From Noviluteimonas caseinilytica (lineage in GTDB: Bacteria > Pseudomonadota > Gammaproteobacteria > Xanthomonadales > Xanthomonadaceae): a stretch of DNA of 64,000 nucleotides. The notes under the pieces are model-generated. The model ran no database searches. It was not told where the DNA came from and saw only the letters and a program-made list of their open reading frames with translations. Shown here in pieces: positions 8,237 to 17,462 of this stretch; position 1 is the first letter of the stretch; each line of letters opens with the position of its first letter. The translations under genes and the position numbers were made by a program. The stretch covers positions 2,852,001 through 2,916,000 of the forward strand of contig NZ_AP024545.1 in the NCBI RefSeq assembly GCF_018406605.1. The letters run 5' to 3'.

Positions 8237-8243
8237 TCTCCCG
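8237..8243 (-). promoter_or_regulatory. ribosome binding site deciding the TTG start of the QueC-like gene
   Basis: On the minus strand GGGAGA lies seven to eight bases before the TTG at 8229. It is the only purine-rich site near the start of PP-loop similarity and supports a TTG start. Confidence 0.45.
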
Positions 8244-8314
8244 GATTCAAGCGCTGGAGGTTGGCGCCGGCGGAGTGCAGGGCGTGCGAAGCGCGCAGCG
8301 CGCACGCGCATTCA

Positions 8315-9286
8315 TCAGGGCAGCAGCGGCGGTGCGTCGTCGTGGTCGGCCAGTCGCTTCGCGCGTTCGGCCCACGTCGCGGCCGTCTGCGGCTTGATGA
8401 ACAGCGCGACGACATCGCGATGTTCCCGCTGCACCGCGCGTTCGATGCGGCGCACGCAGGCTTCGATGTCGTCCGTGGTCAGCGTGTCCTCGAATTCCGC
8501 GCTCAAGGCCGCCACCACCGAGTCCGGCCCGATCTGGATCGCGAGCACGCCGTTGGCGCACCGCACCGCGGGATCGTCGGCGGCGATGCGCAGCAACGCA
8601 TCGCTCAGCAATTGCGGTGCGGTCTCGCCGAGCAGCAACGCCTTGGTTTCGCGCGCGAGCAGGAACGAGGCCGCCGCCAGCACCACCGCGATGCCGAGCG
8701 AGGCCATCGCATCGAAGCGCGGATCGCCGGTGAGGTGCGAGGCGCCCACGCCGGCGAAGGCGATCAGCAGACCGAGGATCGCTGCGGTGTCTTCGAACAG
8801 CACGGTGAACGTGCTGGCGTCCTTGCTGGCGCGGAATGCGTCGAACCAGCCGACGTCGTCACCCTTCGCCTTGTGGAACGCGCGCATCGCCACCCACCAC
8901 GATGCGCCTTCGAACGCGAGCGATGCGCCGAGCACCAGGTAGTTCACGAGCGGGCGTTCGATGGGCTCGGGATGACGCAGGTGCATGATGCCCTGCGCCG
9001 CGGACGCCACCGCGCCGAGCGCGAACACCAGCAGCGCGACGATGAAACTCCAGAAGTAGATCTCGCGGCCGTGGCCGAAGGGATGCGCGGGATCGGCGGG
9101 GCGTGCGGCGCGCCGCATCCCGTGCAGCAGCAAGAGTTCGTTGCAGGTGTCCACCAGCGAATGCACGCCTTCGCTGAGCATCGCCGAGCTGCCGGTGATG
9201 AACGCCGCGACGAACTTCGTGGCCGCGATGGCGCCGTTGCCGAGCAGGGCGGCGACGACCACCTTCTTTCTTCCTTGGGCGGGCAT
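8315..9286 (-). CDS. cation diffusion facilitator (ZnT9-like CDF transporter)
   Basis: 323 residues, inner membrane. It begins KKVVVAALLGNGAIAATKFV; the first metal site reads SEGVHSLVDTCNE (H42, D46) and the second LFEDTAAILGLLIA (E165-D166), the ED variant typical of the ZnT9/SLC30A9 branch instead of the HD of classical zinc exporters. A cytoplasmic C-terminal domain with EFEDTLTTDDIEACVRRIER follows. It probably exchanges a divalent metal such as Zn2+ for protons; the metal is not certain. The QueC-like gene begins 85 bases downstream. Divergent from the S9 peptidase gene. Confidence 0.9.
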   Translation of the reverse strand: MPAQGRKKVVVAALLGNGAIAATKFVAAFITGSSAMLSEGVHSLVDTCNELLLLHGMRRAARPADPAHPFGHGREIYFWSFIVALLVFALGAVASAAQGIMHLRHPEPIERPLVNYLVLGASLAFEGASWWVAMRAFHKAKGDDVGWFDAFRASKDASTFTVLFEDTAAILGLLIAFAGVGASHLTGDPRFDAMASLGIAVVLAAASFLLARETKALLLGETAPQLLSDALLRIAADDPAVRCANGVLAIQIGPDSVVAALSAEFEDTLTTDDIEACVRRIERAVQREHRDVVALFIKPQTAATWAERAKRLADHDDAPPLLP

Positions 9287-9350
9287 CCGCCGATCCTCCG
9301 GCGCGACGGGTGAAGCGCCCGTGCCGGTGTGCGCTTTCGCTCACCCCTGC

Positions 9351-9379
9351 TTGAACCGCCCGGGGTTTTCGGGTGCACT
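9351..9379 (+). promoter_or_regulatory. candidate sigma70 promoter of the S9 peptidase gene
   Basis: TTGAAC at 9351-9356 and TGCACT at 9374-9379 with a 17-base spacer, ending 36 bases before the ATG at 9416. The -10 match is only partial. Confidence 0.35.
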
Positions 9380-9415
9380 GACGCGGGGAAAGGATCGGTT
9401 CGACAGGGGATTCCA

Positions 9416-11347
9416 ATGGCAATGCATGAATGGGGCGCGCGGGCACGCATGGCCGCGCTGGTGCTGGCGTGTGCGTGGGCGGGGCAGGCGGGGGCGCAGG
9501 CGCCGGACTGGAAGGTGTTCCTCAAGCGCGCATCGATCGAGCAGATCCAGGTCTCGCCCGACGGCACGCGCGTGGCCGTGGCCGAGCGCATCGGCGAAAG
9601 CACGCAGATCACGATCCGCAACCTGGCGACGATGGCGGCGGAAGTGCGCTTCGATCCGGGCACGCAGGGCGAAGTGGGCAAGTTGCGCTGGATCGACGAC
9701 GACCGCGTGCTGCTGTCGGCCAACCGCACCGACAGCAAGTACAAGGTGGCGTTCGTGCGGCCGGCGATGTGGATCGTCTCGCGCGACGGCCGGGACAAGT
9801 ACCTGTTGCCCTCGAATTTCCTGGCGACCATCGAAGGCGATCCCAACCACCTGCTCGTCCACGAATGCTCGGACTGGAAGGACGGCAAGTGCTTCGACGA
9901 AGTGCGCAAGGCCGAGATCGGCCACCTGGCGCGCACCGGCGAGAAAGTGATCGTGGCGCCCGACCGCGAATCGGAGTTGTTCGCCGATCGCCATGGCAAC
10001 GTGCGCTTCTCGATTTCCGAAGACGACAAGGCGATGACGCGCCTGCAGGTGCACACCCCGGGCCAGGAGGGCTGGACGCTCATCAACGACAGCGAAAAGA
10101 GCGGCCTGCACGTGTATCCGCTGGGCATCACTGCCGACGGCGAGCACGCCTACCTGGAAGCCGAGCGTGCCACGGGCGCCTCGGCGATCGAGCGCTACGA
10201 TTTCGCGACCGGCGCGCGCACGCAGGTGCACCAGGATCCGGAATCCGACGCGACGCGCACCATCTACGCGTTCGACGGGGTGACGCCGATCGGCGCGTAT
10301 TTCCGCCCGACGCATCCGGTGGCGGTGGTCTGGGATTCGACGCATCCGGATGCGGCGGCGATCAAGCAGATCCTGGCGGCGTTCCCCGGCCGCGTGGTGG
10401 CGATCACCAGCGCCACGCGCGATCGCAACAAGGCGATCGTGAAAACCTTCGGCGACCGCGATCCCGGGACGTATTACCTCTTCGACCGCGCGGCGAAGAA
10501 GGCGACGCTGATCGCGCGCAGCCGTGCGTGGCTGCCGGAAAACACGCTGCCGCCGAGCCGCGACGTGTCGCTGGTGGCGCGCGACGGCATGCCGCTGCAC
10601 GGCGTGCTGACGTTGCCGCCGGGCAAGGAACGCAACCTGCCGATGATCGTGCTCGTGCACGGCGGGCCGCATGGTCCGTTCGACGATGCCACCTTCGACC
10701 AGGAAAGCGCGTTGATCGCGAGCCAGGGCTACGCGGTGCTGCGCGTGAACTTCCGTGGTTCGGGCGGTTACGGAAAGTCGTTCGAAACCGCCGGCTACAA
10801 GCAGTGGGGCCGCGCGATGCAGGACGACGTGACCGATGCGACGAAGTGGGCGATCGCGCAGGGCATCGCGGATGCGGGCCGCGTGTGCGTGTACGGCGCG
10901 AGCTACGGCGGGTATTCCGCGCTGATGGGCGCGGTGCGCGAGCCGGCGTTGTATCGCTGCGCGGCGAGCTACGCCGGGCCGCTGGACCTGGCGAAGATGT
11001 ACAAGTGGGGCGGCATCCGTCGCTCGGACTACGGCATGGAATACCTGGCGCGCGTGCTGGGCAAGGATGAAACGGACCTGGCGGCGCGTTCGCCGGCGAA
11101 GCAGGTCGCGTCCATCAAGGTGCCGGTGTTGATCGGGCACGGGCGGCTGGACGGCCGCGTCGACGTGGCGCATTCGCGCGCGATGGTCAAGGCGATGAAG
11201 AAGGCCGGCCTGGCGGTGGAGTCGATCGAATATCCCAACGAAGGCCACGGCTTGAACATCGACGCGGACGAAGCGGATTTCTACACGAAGCTGCTGGCGT
11301 TCTTCGCGCGCAACACGGCGCCGGCGACGGCGGCCTCGGCGCCGTGA
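9416..11347 (+). CDS. secreted S9 prolyl oligopeptidase-family peptidase
   Basis: 643 residues. Residues 1-30 are a signal peptide (ALVLACAWAGQAGAQA), then a beta-propeller-like region (about 35-390) and a C-terminal alpha/beta hydrolase. The triad is visible: Ser496 in GASYGGYSALMG, Asp579 in GHGRLDGRVDV and His611 in YPNEGHGL, with the upstream VHGGPHGPFDDATFD loop typical of S9 peptidases. Likely a periplasmic dipeptidyl- or acylaminoacyl-type peptidase. ATG 9416 was chosen for the GGGGA ribosome site seven bases upstream and because it starts the signal peptide; ATG 9422 is an alternative. Divergent from the CDF gene. Confidence 0.88.
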   Translation: MAMHEWGARARMAALVLACAWAGQAGAQAPDWKVFLKRASIEQIQVSPDGTRVAVAERIGESTQITIRNLATMAAEVRFDPGTQGEVGKLRWIDDDRVLLSANRTDSKYKVAFVRPAMWIVSRDGRDKYLLPSNFLATIEGDPNHLLVHECSDWKDGKCFDEVRKAEIGHLARTGEKVIVAPDRESELFADRHGNVRFSISEDDKAMTRLQVHTPGQEGWTLINDSEKSGLHVYPLGITADGEHAYLEAERATGASAIERYDFATGARTQVHQDPESDATRTIYAFDGVTPIGAYFRPTHPVAVVWDSTHPDAAAIKQILAAFPGRVVAITSATRDRNKAIVKTFGDRDPGTYYLFDRAAKKATLIARSRAWLPENTLPPSRDVSLVARDGMPLHGVLTLPPGKERNLPMIVLVHGGPHGPFDDATFDQESALIASQGYAVLRVNFRGSGGYGKSFETAGYKQWGRAMQDDVTDATKWAIAQGIADAGRVCVYGASYGGYSALMGAVREPALYRCAASYAGPLDLAKMYKWGGIRRSDYGMEYLARVLGKDETDLAARSPAKQVASIKVPVLIGHGRLDGRVDVAHSRAMVKAMKKAGLAVESIEYPNEGHGLNIDADEADFYTKLLAFFARNTAPATAASAP

Positions 11348-11351
11348 TTCG

Positions 11352-11385
11352 CCGCCGTCGCGCCGGCAGGTCGCCGGCGCGGCGG
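11352..11385. terminator. GC-rich hairpin between convergent genes
   Basis: An inner stem GCGCCGGC (11360-11367) pairs with GCCGGCGC (11373-11380), extended by CCGCC with GGCGG outside a three-base bulge. It sits between two convergent stops. There is no long T run, so termination efficiency is uncertain. Confidence 0.45.
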
Positions 11386-11392
11386 GGTTCGG

Positions 11393-11917
11393 TTACTGCA
11401 CGCGCTGGTTGCGCAGGTCGACCTCGGCGCTGTTGTCCTTGTAGTCCACCTTCGGGTCGATGCCGAGCAGCATCTTGACGCCCGCGAGCAGGTTGGATTC
11501 GTTGAGCCAGATTTCGGCGTGGTCGGGATCGAAGCGCAGCAGCACGAGTTTCGGATCGTCCTTGCCTTCGAACCACGCGGCGATGAAGGGATTCCACAGG
11601 CGATCGATGACGGCGCGGTCGTTGTCGATCGTCAACGTGCCCTGCACGCTGGCGAACAGGTCGTGGCCCTTCGAGGTGAATGCGGCGATGGCGCGCCCAT
11701 TCTTGCGGCTGCCGTTGCCTTCGAGGTGATCGGCCACGGCGTTGGGCTTGCCGGTGAAGAACCAGATCGGGCCGCCCGCGTCGCCTTCGATCTGCGCGGT
11801 CATCGGGCGCGAATGCCCGTCTTCGACGCCATCCAGGCCGAGCATCAGCGTGCGGTCGGACTTGAGGGCCTTCCAGAACTTCGCGGCGAGTTCGCTCGGA
11901 TCGTGTTCGTGGTGCAT
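11393..11917 (-). CDS. pyridoxamine 5'-phosphate oxidase-like general stress protein
   Basis: 174 residues starting MHHEHDPSELAAKFWKALKS at ATG 11917. The split-barrel pattern is that of FMN-binding general stress protein 26-like proteins: MLGLDGVEDGHSRPMTAQIE, GPIWFFTGKPNAVADHL, NGRAIAAFTSKGHDLFASVQ and a C-terminal FDPDHAEIWLNESNLLAGVK. These proteins bind FMN or F420-like cofactors; catalytic role not established. Single gene, convergent with the S9 peptidase. Confidence 0.82.
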   Translation of the reverse strand: MHHEHDPSELAAKFWKALKSDRTLMLGLDGVEDGHSRPMTAQIEGDAGGPIWFFTGKPNAVADHLEGNGSRKNGRAIAAFTSKGHDLFASVQGTLTIDNDRAVIDRLWNPFIAAWFEGKDDPKLVLLRFDPDHAEIWLNESNLLAGVKMLLGIDPKVDYKDNSAEVDLRNQRVQ

Positions 11918-12100
11918 GCGGGTGGCTCCGGATCGATGCGTGGGAGCGCACGAATAACGCATCGACGATCAAGGCCGCGTGCGCGCAGCGGGCAACAGCC
12001 GCTTCACGAAGCGAAACATCCGCAGGGCAAAACCTGACGCGCTTCGCAGCGGCTCGCGGCGCGGCGAACGTAGGCTGGGCGCCGGCAAGGAGGTCAGGGA

Positions 12101-12748
12101 ATGACGATCCGCGTGTTCGTGGTCGACGACCACGTGCTGGTGCGCGACGCGCTGTGCAGTTTGCTGGCAGCGCAGGGTGGCTTCGCCGTGGTGGGGCAGG
12201 CCGACTCGGGCGAGGACGCATTGCCCGTGCTGCGGCGGCTGCGTCCGGACGTGCTGGTGTGCGACGTGCACCTGCCCGGCATCAGCGGGCTGGAAGTCAC
12301 CGAGCGCGTGGTGCGCGGCGAATTCGGCACACGCGTGATCGTGCTGTCGGCGTTGCAGGATGGTCCGATTCCACGGCGTGCGATTGCGGCGGGTGCGTCG
12401 GCGTATGTCGGCAAGGGGCACGACGCCGAGGAGTTGATGCGCGCCATCCGCGAGACGGCGCGCGGCAAGCGTTACCTGGCCAACGGGATCGCGCAGCAGA
12501 TCGCGTTGTCGGGGATCGACGGCAATGCGTCGCCATTCGACGCGTTGTCGCCGCGCGAACTGGAAGTGGCGTTGCTGCTGGTGCGCGGGATGCGGCAGGA
12601 AGACATCGCGCGGCGCCTGCACCTGAGTGCGAAGACGATCAACACGCACAAGACGCGCTTGTTCGACAAGCTGGGGATCAGCGATTCGATTGCGCTCGCG
12701 CGGATGGCGAGCCGGTATGGCATGACCGATCCCGCGCACGCCTGGTAG
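12101..12748 (+). CDS. NarL/FixJ-type response regulator
   Basis: 215 residues. The receiver domain has VVDDHVLVRDAL (acidic pair D9-D10), phosphoacceptor Asp55 in VLVCDVHLPGISGLEV and a Lys in YVGKG. The C-terminal LuxR/GerE helix-turn-helix is SPRELEVALLLVRGMRQEDI followed by AKTINTHKTRLFDKLGI. A strong AAGGAGG ribosome site lies ten bases before the ATG. No histidine kinase is next to it, so it is an orphan here. It belongs with the Xanthomonas RcsB/GacA-like two-component regulators; target genes unknown. Confidence 0.88.
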   Translation: MTIRVFVVDDHVLVRDALCSLLAAQGGFAVVGQADSGEDALPVLRRLRPDVLVCDVHLPGISGLEVTERVVRGEFGTRVIVLSALQDGPIPRRAIAAGASAYVGKGHDAEELMRAIRETARGKRYLANGIAQQIALSGIDGNASPFDALSPRELEVALLLVRGMRQEDIARRLHLSAKTINTHKTRLFDKLGISDSIALARMASRYGMTDPAHAW

Positions 12749-12781
12749 GCGGGCGCGGGAGGGTGGGACGTTACACCTGCA

Positions 12782-15700
12782 TCACACGTTGCGCGGCGCG
12801 TCTTCGTGCGGCGGCTGCGGGTGCGGCGGCGTGGCTTCGGGTTCGAAGGCCTCGGCGACGCGCGCGTGCGTGTCGTCGACCGCGGGTTCGTCGGCGATCG
12901 CATCCGCCGCGGCCTGGGCGGGGTCTTCGCTCGGCATGGCATCGAACAGGCCGGGCGAGGGCTGCGACGGCGACGCGGCGCCGAACAACGACGCGACGTC
13001 TTCGGCCTGCGCGGGCTGCGGGTCTGCCTGCGAGAACGACGGTGCATACGCGGCGGCATTCGACGGCGTGGCGGCCGGTTCTTCGAATGCGGGCTCCTGG
13101 AACGCCGGCGGCTGCGTGGCGGCGATGTCGCGCGACGTCGATGCCGGTTCGATCGGCTCCGGCGAATTCACTTCGTCGATGGCCTGCGCGGGCGTGGCGA
13201 CGTCGGCGTAGGGCGCGTCGTTCCAGTCGCCCGGTGCGTTCTCGATCGCGCTCGCGAGCGATTCGGTCGCCAGCGTGTGGCGGCTGGTGTCCGTATCGGT
13301 GCGCGCGGGTTCGACTTCGATCGGCGCGGACGCGAAGGCGTCCGGCGTGGCGACGGCATCGCGTGCGGGCGCCGCGGCGGGGTCGGCGGGCGAGGCCGGT
13401 GCGACGTACGGGGCAGGCGTGGCGACCGGCGCAGGCGTTGCGACCGGAGGCGCGGTCGGCGCGGAGGCGGCGATCGGTGCCGGCGTGGCGATCGGTGCGG
13501 GCGTTGCGGCCCGTGCCGACGCGACCGGTGCCGATGCGATCGGTGCGGCCGGCGCTTCGTCGTCGAAATCGAATTCCGGCTGCGCGCGCGTGTTGGCCGC
13601 GACGTCGCCGCTTTCGACGTCATCGTGGTCCTGGTCGTGCTCGTGCGCCATGCCATCCTGCGTGGCTTCGCCTTCCGCGCCGCCCTGGCCGCGACGACGA
13701 CGACGGCCACCGCGACGGCCGCGACGACGGCGTGCGCCGCCTTCGCCGCCTTCGGCGACGTCCGTGGACGGTGCGGCATCGTTGGTGACGACGGAGGTCG
13801 CGAGCGTGGCATCGGCGGCCTGGTCGGCGGCGAGCGTGGCCGATGCGAGCGTGGCATCCGTCATCGCGTTGGCGGCGACGACGCCGGGCTGCACGACCTG
13901 CGCATTGGCGAGCGCGGGATCGACGACCGGTTCCTGGCGCGGCTGGCGCTGCTTCTGTTCCTGGCGCTGCTGGTCGCGAGGCTGCTGCTCGCGCGCCTGC
14001 TGGGCCTGCTGTTCGCGCGGCTGCTGTTCGCCACGCGGCTGCTGCTGGTCGCGCGGCTTCTTCTGATGCTGTTGCTGCGGCTGGGCCTGTTTTTGTTGCT
14101 GACCCTGCTGCTGGCCCTGCTGCTGCTTCTGTTGCTGGCCTTCGTTGCGCGGGCCCTTCTGCTGCTGCGGCTGGTCCTTGCGATCGCGGCGCTGCTCGTC
14201 GCGACGGCCCTGGCCGTCACGGCCCTGCTGCGGACGACCACGACCGTCGCGGCGACCATCGCGTTCGCGACGACGCTGTTCTTCCGTCGCACGCGGCGCG
14301 GGCGCCGGCGTGGCGACCGGCGCGGGCGCACCGAACAGGCGCTTGAAGAACCCGACCACGCCACCGACCGCGGGCGCGGCGACGGGGGCGGCCACCGCCA
14401 CCGGCATCGGGGCGGGCTTGGGTTCGTCGCGGACTTCGTCGCGCACCGGTGCCGGCTGCGCCGGCTTCACCGCGGTGACCGCGGGCAGGTTCGGGATGTT
14501 GAGGTGGGCCTTGGTCAGCGCGTGCGTGGCGAGCTTGCGCGGCGTGCCGCGCTGGTAGCTCGGCTTGCTGGTTTCTTCGCCGAGCTCGTTCTCGCGGATG
14601 CGCGTGACTTCGTAATGCGGGGTTTCTAGCTGGTCGTCGGCGACGATGACGATCGGCGAATCGTGGCGCTGCTCGATTTCACCGAGCGCACGGCGCTTTT
14701 CGTTGAGCAGGTAGTTGGCGATCTCGGTCGGCGCCTGCACCAGGACCTGCCCGGTGTTTTCCTTCATCGCGTGCTCTTCGGCCACGCGCAGGATGGACAG
14801 CGACAGCGATTCGACGCTGCGCATGCGGCCGTGGCCGTCGCAACGCGGGCACACCAGCTGGCTGGATTCGCCCAGGCTCGGACGCAGGCGCTGGCGCGAC
14901 ATCTCCAGCAGGCCGAAGCGCGAGATGCGGCCCAGCTGCACGCGGGCGCGGTCGTACTTGAGCGCGTTCTGCAGCTTGTTCTCGACTTCGCGCTGGTGCT
15001 TGTTCGACGACATGTCGATGAAGTCGATCACCACCAGGCCGCCGAGGTCGCGCAGGCGCAGCTGGCGCGCGACTTCTTCCGCGGCTTCCAGGTTGGTGTG
15101 GAACGCGGTTTCTTCGATGTCGCCGCCCTTGGTGGCGCGGGCGGAGTTGACGTCCACCGCGGTCAGGGCTTCGGTCTGGTCGATCACCAGGGCGCCGCCG
15201 GAGGGCAGGCGCACGGTGCGCTCGTACGCGTTCTCGATCTGCGATTCGATCTGGAAGCGGTTGAAGAGCGGGGTGTCGTCCGTGTAATGCTTGAGCTTGC
15301 GCAGGTTGTGCGGCATGACCTGCTGCACGAACTCGCGGGCCTCGGCGTACATCTCGTCGGTATCGACGAGGATCTCGCCGATGTCGGCGCGCATGTAGTC
15401 GCGCAGGGCGCGGATGATCAGGCGCGATTCCTGGTAGATCAGGAACGGCGAGGGCTTGCTGAGGGCGGCTTCGGCGATGGCCTTCCACACCTGCAGCAGG
15501 TAATCCAGGTCCCACTGCAGTTCTTCCGCGTCGCGGCCCACGCCGGCGGTGCGGATGATCACGCCCATGTCGTCGGGGATCTGCAGCTTGTCCATCGCCT
15601 CCTTGAGGGCGGCGCGGTCGTCGCCTTCGATGCGGCGCGAGACGCCGCCGGCGGTCGGCGAGTTGGGCATCAGGACCATGTAGCGGCCCGCCAGCGAGAT

Positions 15701-16054
15701 GAACGTGGTGAGGGCCGCGCCCTTGTTGCCGCGTTCTTCCTTGTCGACCTGGACGACGATCTCCTGGCCTTCGCGCAGGAGTTCCTTCAGCGACGCCTTG
15801 TTGGGGTCGACGCCGGCCGCGAAATAGTCGCGGGAGATTTCCTTCAGGGGCAGGAACCCGTGGCGCTCGCCGCCGTATTCGACGAAGGCGGCTTCCAGGG
15901 AGGGCTCAAGGCGCGTGATGCGGCCCTTGTAGATGTTGGATTTCTTCTGTTCCTTCGACGGTTGTTCGATGTCGATGTCGTACAGGGTCTGGCCGTCGAC
16001 GGTGGCGACGCGCAGTTCTTCCGCCTGCGTCGCGTTGATGAGCATTCGCTTCAT
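12782..16054 (-). CDS. rne: ribonuclease E (degradosome endonuclease)
   Basis: 1090 residues from ATG 16054, which has GAGGAA upstream. The N-terminal catalytic half begins MKRMLINATQAEELRVATVD, with an S1 domain (about 38-118), the Mg2+ site TAVDVNSARATKGGD and IDFIDM, and the zinc-link Cys pair in VCPRCDGHG near residue 400. The non-catalytic half has a probable amphipathic membrane-targeting helix, VVGFFKRLFGAP (about 563-576, the position of segment A in E. coli). A Gln/Arg-rich stretch (about 618-708), an Arg-rich cluster RRRRGRRGGRRRRRGQGG (about 773-793) and a long Pro/Ala tail follow. It cleaves single-stranded RNA in mRNA decay and rRNA processing. In-frame starts upstream of 16054 translate the leader. 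Confidence 0.97.
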   Translation of the reverse strand: MKRMLINATQAEELRVATVDGQTLYDIDIEQPSKEQKKSNIYKGRITRLEPSLEAAFVEYGGERHGFLPLKEISRDYFAAGVDPNKASLKELLREGQEIVVQVDKEERGNKGAALTTFISLAGRYMVLMPNSPTAGGVSRRIEGDDRAALKEAMDKLQIPDDMGVIIRTAGVGRDAEELQWDLDYLLQVWKAIAEAALSKPSPFLIYQESRLIIRALRDYMRADIGEILVDTDEMYAEAREFVQQVMPHNLRKLKHYTDDTPLFNRFQIESQIENAYERTVRLPSGGALVIDQTEALTAVDVNSARATKGGDIEETAFHTNLEAAEEVARQLRLRDLGGLVVIDFIDMSSNKHQREVENKLQNALKYDRARVQLGRISRFGLLEMSRQRLRPSLGESSQLVCPRCDGHGRMRSVESLSLSILRVAEEHAMKENTGQVLVQAPTEIANYLLNEKRRALGEIEQRHDSPIVIVADDQLETPHYEVTRIRENELGEETSKPSYQRGTPRKLATHALTKAHLNIPNLPAVTAVKPAQPAPVRDEVRDEPKPAPMPVAVAAPVAAPAVGGVVGFFKRLFGAPAPVATPAPAPRATEEQRRRERDGRRDGRGRPQQGRDGQGRRDEQRRDRKDQPQQQKGPRNEGQQQKQQQGQQQGQQQKQAQPQQQHQKKPRDQQQPRGEQQPREQQAQQAREQQPRDQQRQEQKQRQPRQEPVVDPALANAQVVQPGVVAANAMTDATLASATLAADQAADATLATSVVTNDAAPSTDVAEGGEGGARRRRGRRGGRRRRRGQGGAEGEATQDGMAHEHDQDHDDVESGDVAANTRAQPEFDFDDEAPAAPIASAPVASARAATPAPIATPAPIAASAPTAPPVATPAPVATPAPYVAPASPADPAAAPARDAVATPDAFASAPIEVEPARTDTDTSRHTLATESLASAIENAPGDWNDAPYADVATPAQAIDEVNSPEPIEPASTSRDIAATQPPAFQEPAFEEPAATPSNAAAYAPSFSQADPQPAQAEDVASLFGAASPSQPSPGLFDAMPSEDPAQAAADAIADEPAVDDTHARVAEAFEPEATPPHPQPPHEDAPRNV

Positions 16055-16489
16055 TGTGCGTTCCTCGCGCGCTGTCGCACGCGGAACGCCGGGGCGTTCG
16101 CCTCTGGATACCGCGGCGCCACCCGCGCCCGTGTGGCGCATGGTGTCGCTTCTCGTATTCCAGCGCTTCAACACCACGGCAGGCCGCGGGAGCGCTTGTT
16201 GCTGTCCGAAAATTTGCGGGGCCGGCGGCCGCTCGGCAGGAATGCCTTCGCGTCGCACGGGTCGTTGTTCAGCGCCGACGTCTGACGCATCGGGCGATGC
16301 GCGGGCCTGCCGACGAGCCGCTAACATGGCCGCCCCGGGGGCGGTGGTCGCGCACTTCGAACGGGGATCGCGGGAGGCGGGCTTTCGGCCCTGCGCGTTG
16401 CGGATGCCGGTTGTGGCATCCATTGGCGCAATCTCCCAGCGAAATCAAACCCTTACTTCGCGCGGCGAGTGTAGCAGATCAAGGCGAGC
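16055..16489. other. divergent rne/rluC intergenic region and rne leader
   Basis: 435 bases without a supported gene. On the minus strand it would be the long 5' leader of rne. A perfect 7-bp hairpin GGATGCC/GGCATCC with a six-base loop lies at 16402-16421. In E. coli the rne leader folds into hairpins that mediate autoregulation, and this region may do the same. I see no strong -35/-10 pair for either gene; GTAGCA near 16472 is a weak -10 candidate for rluC. Confidence 0.5.
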
Positions 16490-17455
16490 ATGGACCCCAT
16501 CGATCAACCCCCCGGGCGAGCCCCGGCCCAGGCCAGGACCGTCCGGATTGCAGAGGACCGGGACGGCCAGCGGCTGGACAACTTCCTGCTCGGCTATCTC
16601 AAGGGCGCGCCGCGTTCGCTGGTCTACAAGCTCGTGAGATCGGGCCAGGTGCGCGTGAACGGCGGGCGCGTGAAGGCCGACCGGCGCCTCGAAGGCGGCG
16701 ACGAGGTCCGCATCCCGCCGGTGCGCCTGGACGAACCGGCCGAGAAGGGCACGCCCGCCAAGGGCCTGCTCGAGGCGATGGAGGGCAGCATCGTGTTCGA
16801 GGACGCGCGCCTGCTGGCCATCAACAAGCCCTCGGGCGTGGCCAGCCATGGCGGCAGCGGGATCAGCTTCGGCGCGATCGAAACCCTGCGCGCCCTGCGG
16901 CCCAACCAGTCGCTCGAACTCGTCCATCGCCTCGACCGCGACACCTCCGGCCTGCTGGTCATCGCGAAGAAGCGCTCGGCCCTCACCGAACTGCAGGCGC
17001 TGATGCGCGAGGAAGGCGGCATCGCCAAGCGCTACCTCGCGTTGCTGGTCGGCCGCTTGCCCAACGGAACGATGAGCGTCGATGCGCCGCTGCACATCGG
17101 CCTGCGCCAGGGCGGCGAACGCCACGTGCAGGTCAATCCTGCGGGCAAGGCCTCGCTGAGCCACTTCAAGGCGCTGGAACGCCGCGGCGGGCATTCGTAC
17201 TGCGAGGTGCGCATCGAAACAGGGCGCACGCACCAGATCCGCGTGCATGCGCAGCACATCGGCCATCCGGTGGCGGGCGACGACAAGTACGGCGACGAAG
17301 CGGTGAACAAGCGACTGCGCGAACAGGTGGGGCTGAAGCGGATGTTCCTGCATGCCTCGACGCTGGAATTCGTGCTCGACGGCGGCAAGGCGCCTTACCT
17401 GCTCAACGCGCCGCTGGCGCCGGAACTCATCGACGTGCTCGACAAGCTGGCCTGA
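16490..17455 (+). CDS. rluC: 23S rRNA pseudouridine synthase RluC
   Basis: 321 residues. An N-terminal S4 RNA-binding domain (QRLDNFLLGYLKGAPRSLVY to about residue 85) precedes the RluA-family catalytic domain with HRLDRDTSGLLVIAKK; catalytic Asp149 is the first Asp of that motif. GRTHQIRVHAQHIGHPVAGD is the other family signature. RluC modifies U955, U2504 and U2580 of E. coli 23S rRNA. The gene is divergent from rne, the same arrangement as in E. coli and Xanthomonas, which supports RluC rather than RluD. Confidence 0.93.
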   Translation: MDPIDQPPGRAPAQARTVRIAEDRDGQRLDNFLLGYLKGAPRSLVYKLVRSGQVRVNGGRVKADRRLEGGDEVRIPPVRLDEPAEKGTPAKGLLEAMEGSIVFEDARLLAINKPSGVASHGGSGISFGAIETLRALRPNQSLELVHRLDRDTSGLLVIAKKRSALTELQALMREEGGIAKRYLALLVGRLPNGTMSVDAPLHIGLRQGGERHVQVNPAGKASLSHFKALERRGGHSYCEVRIETGRTHQIRVHAQHIGHPVAGDDKYGDEAVNKRLREQVGLKRMFLHASTLEFVLDGGKAPYLLNAPLAPELIDVLDKLA

Positions 17456-17462
17456 GGCGCGC

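Noticed and set aside
13918..14185. CAG/CTG-rich tract in the rne gene, considered as a tandem repeat or CRISPR-like array
   Set aside because: The units are irregular and keep the reading frame as Gln/Arg codons of the RNase E scaffold; there are no spacer-repeat units.
16055..16423. N-terminal extension of RNase E by in-frame upstream starts
   Set aside because: The upstream part is Arg/Ala-rich without similarity, and MKRMLINAT at 16054 with GAGGAA is the standard start.
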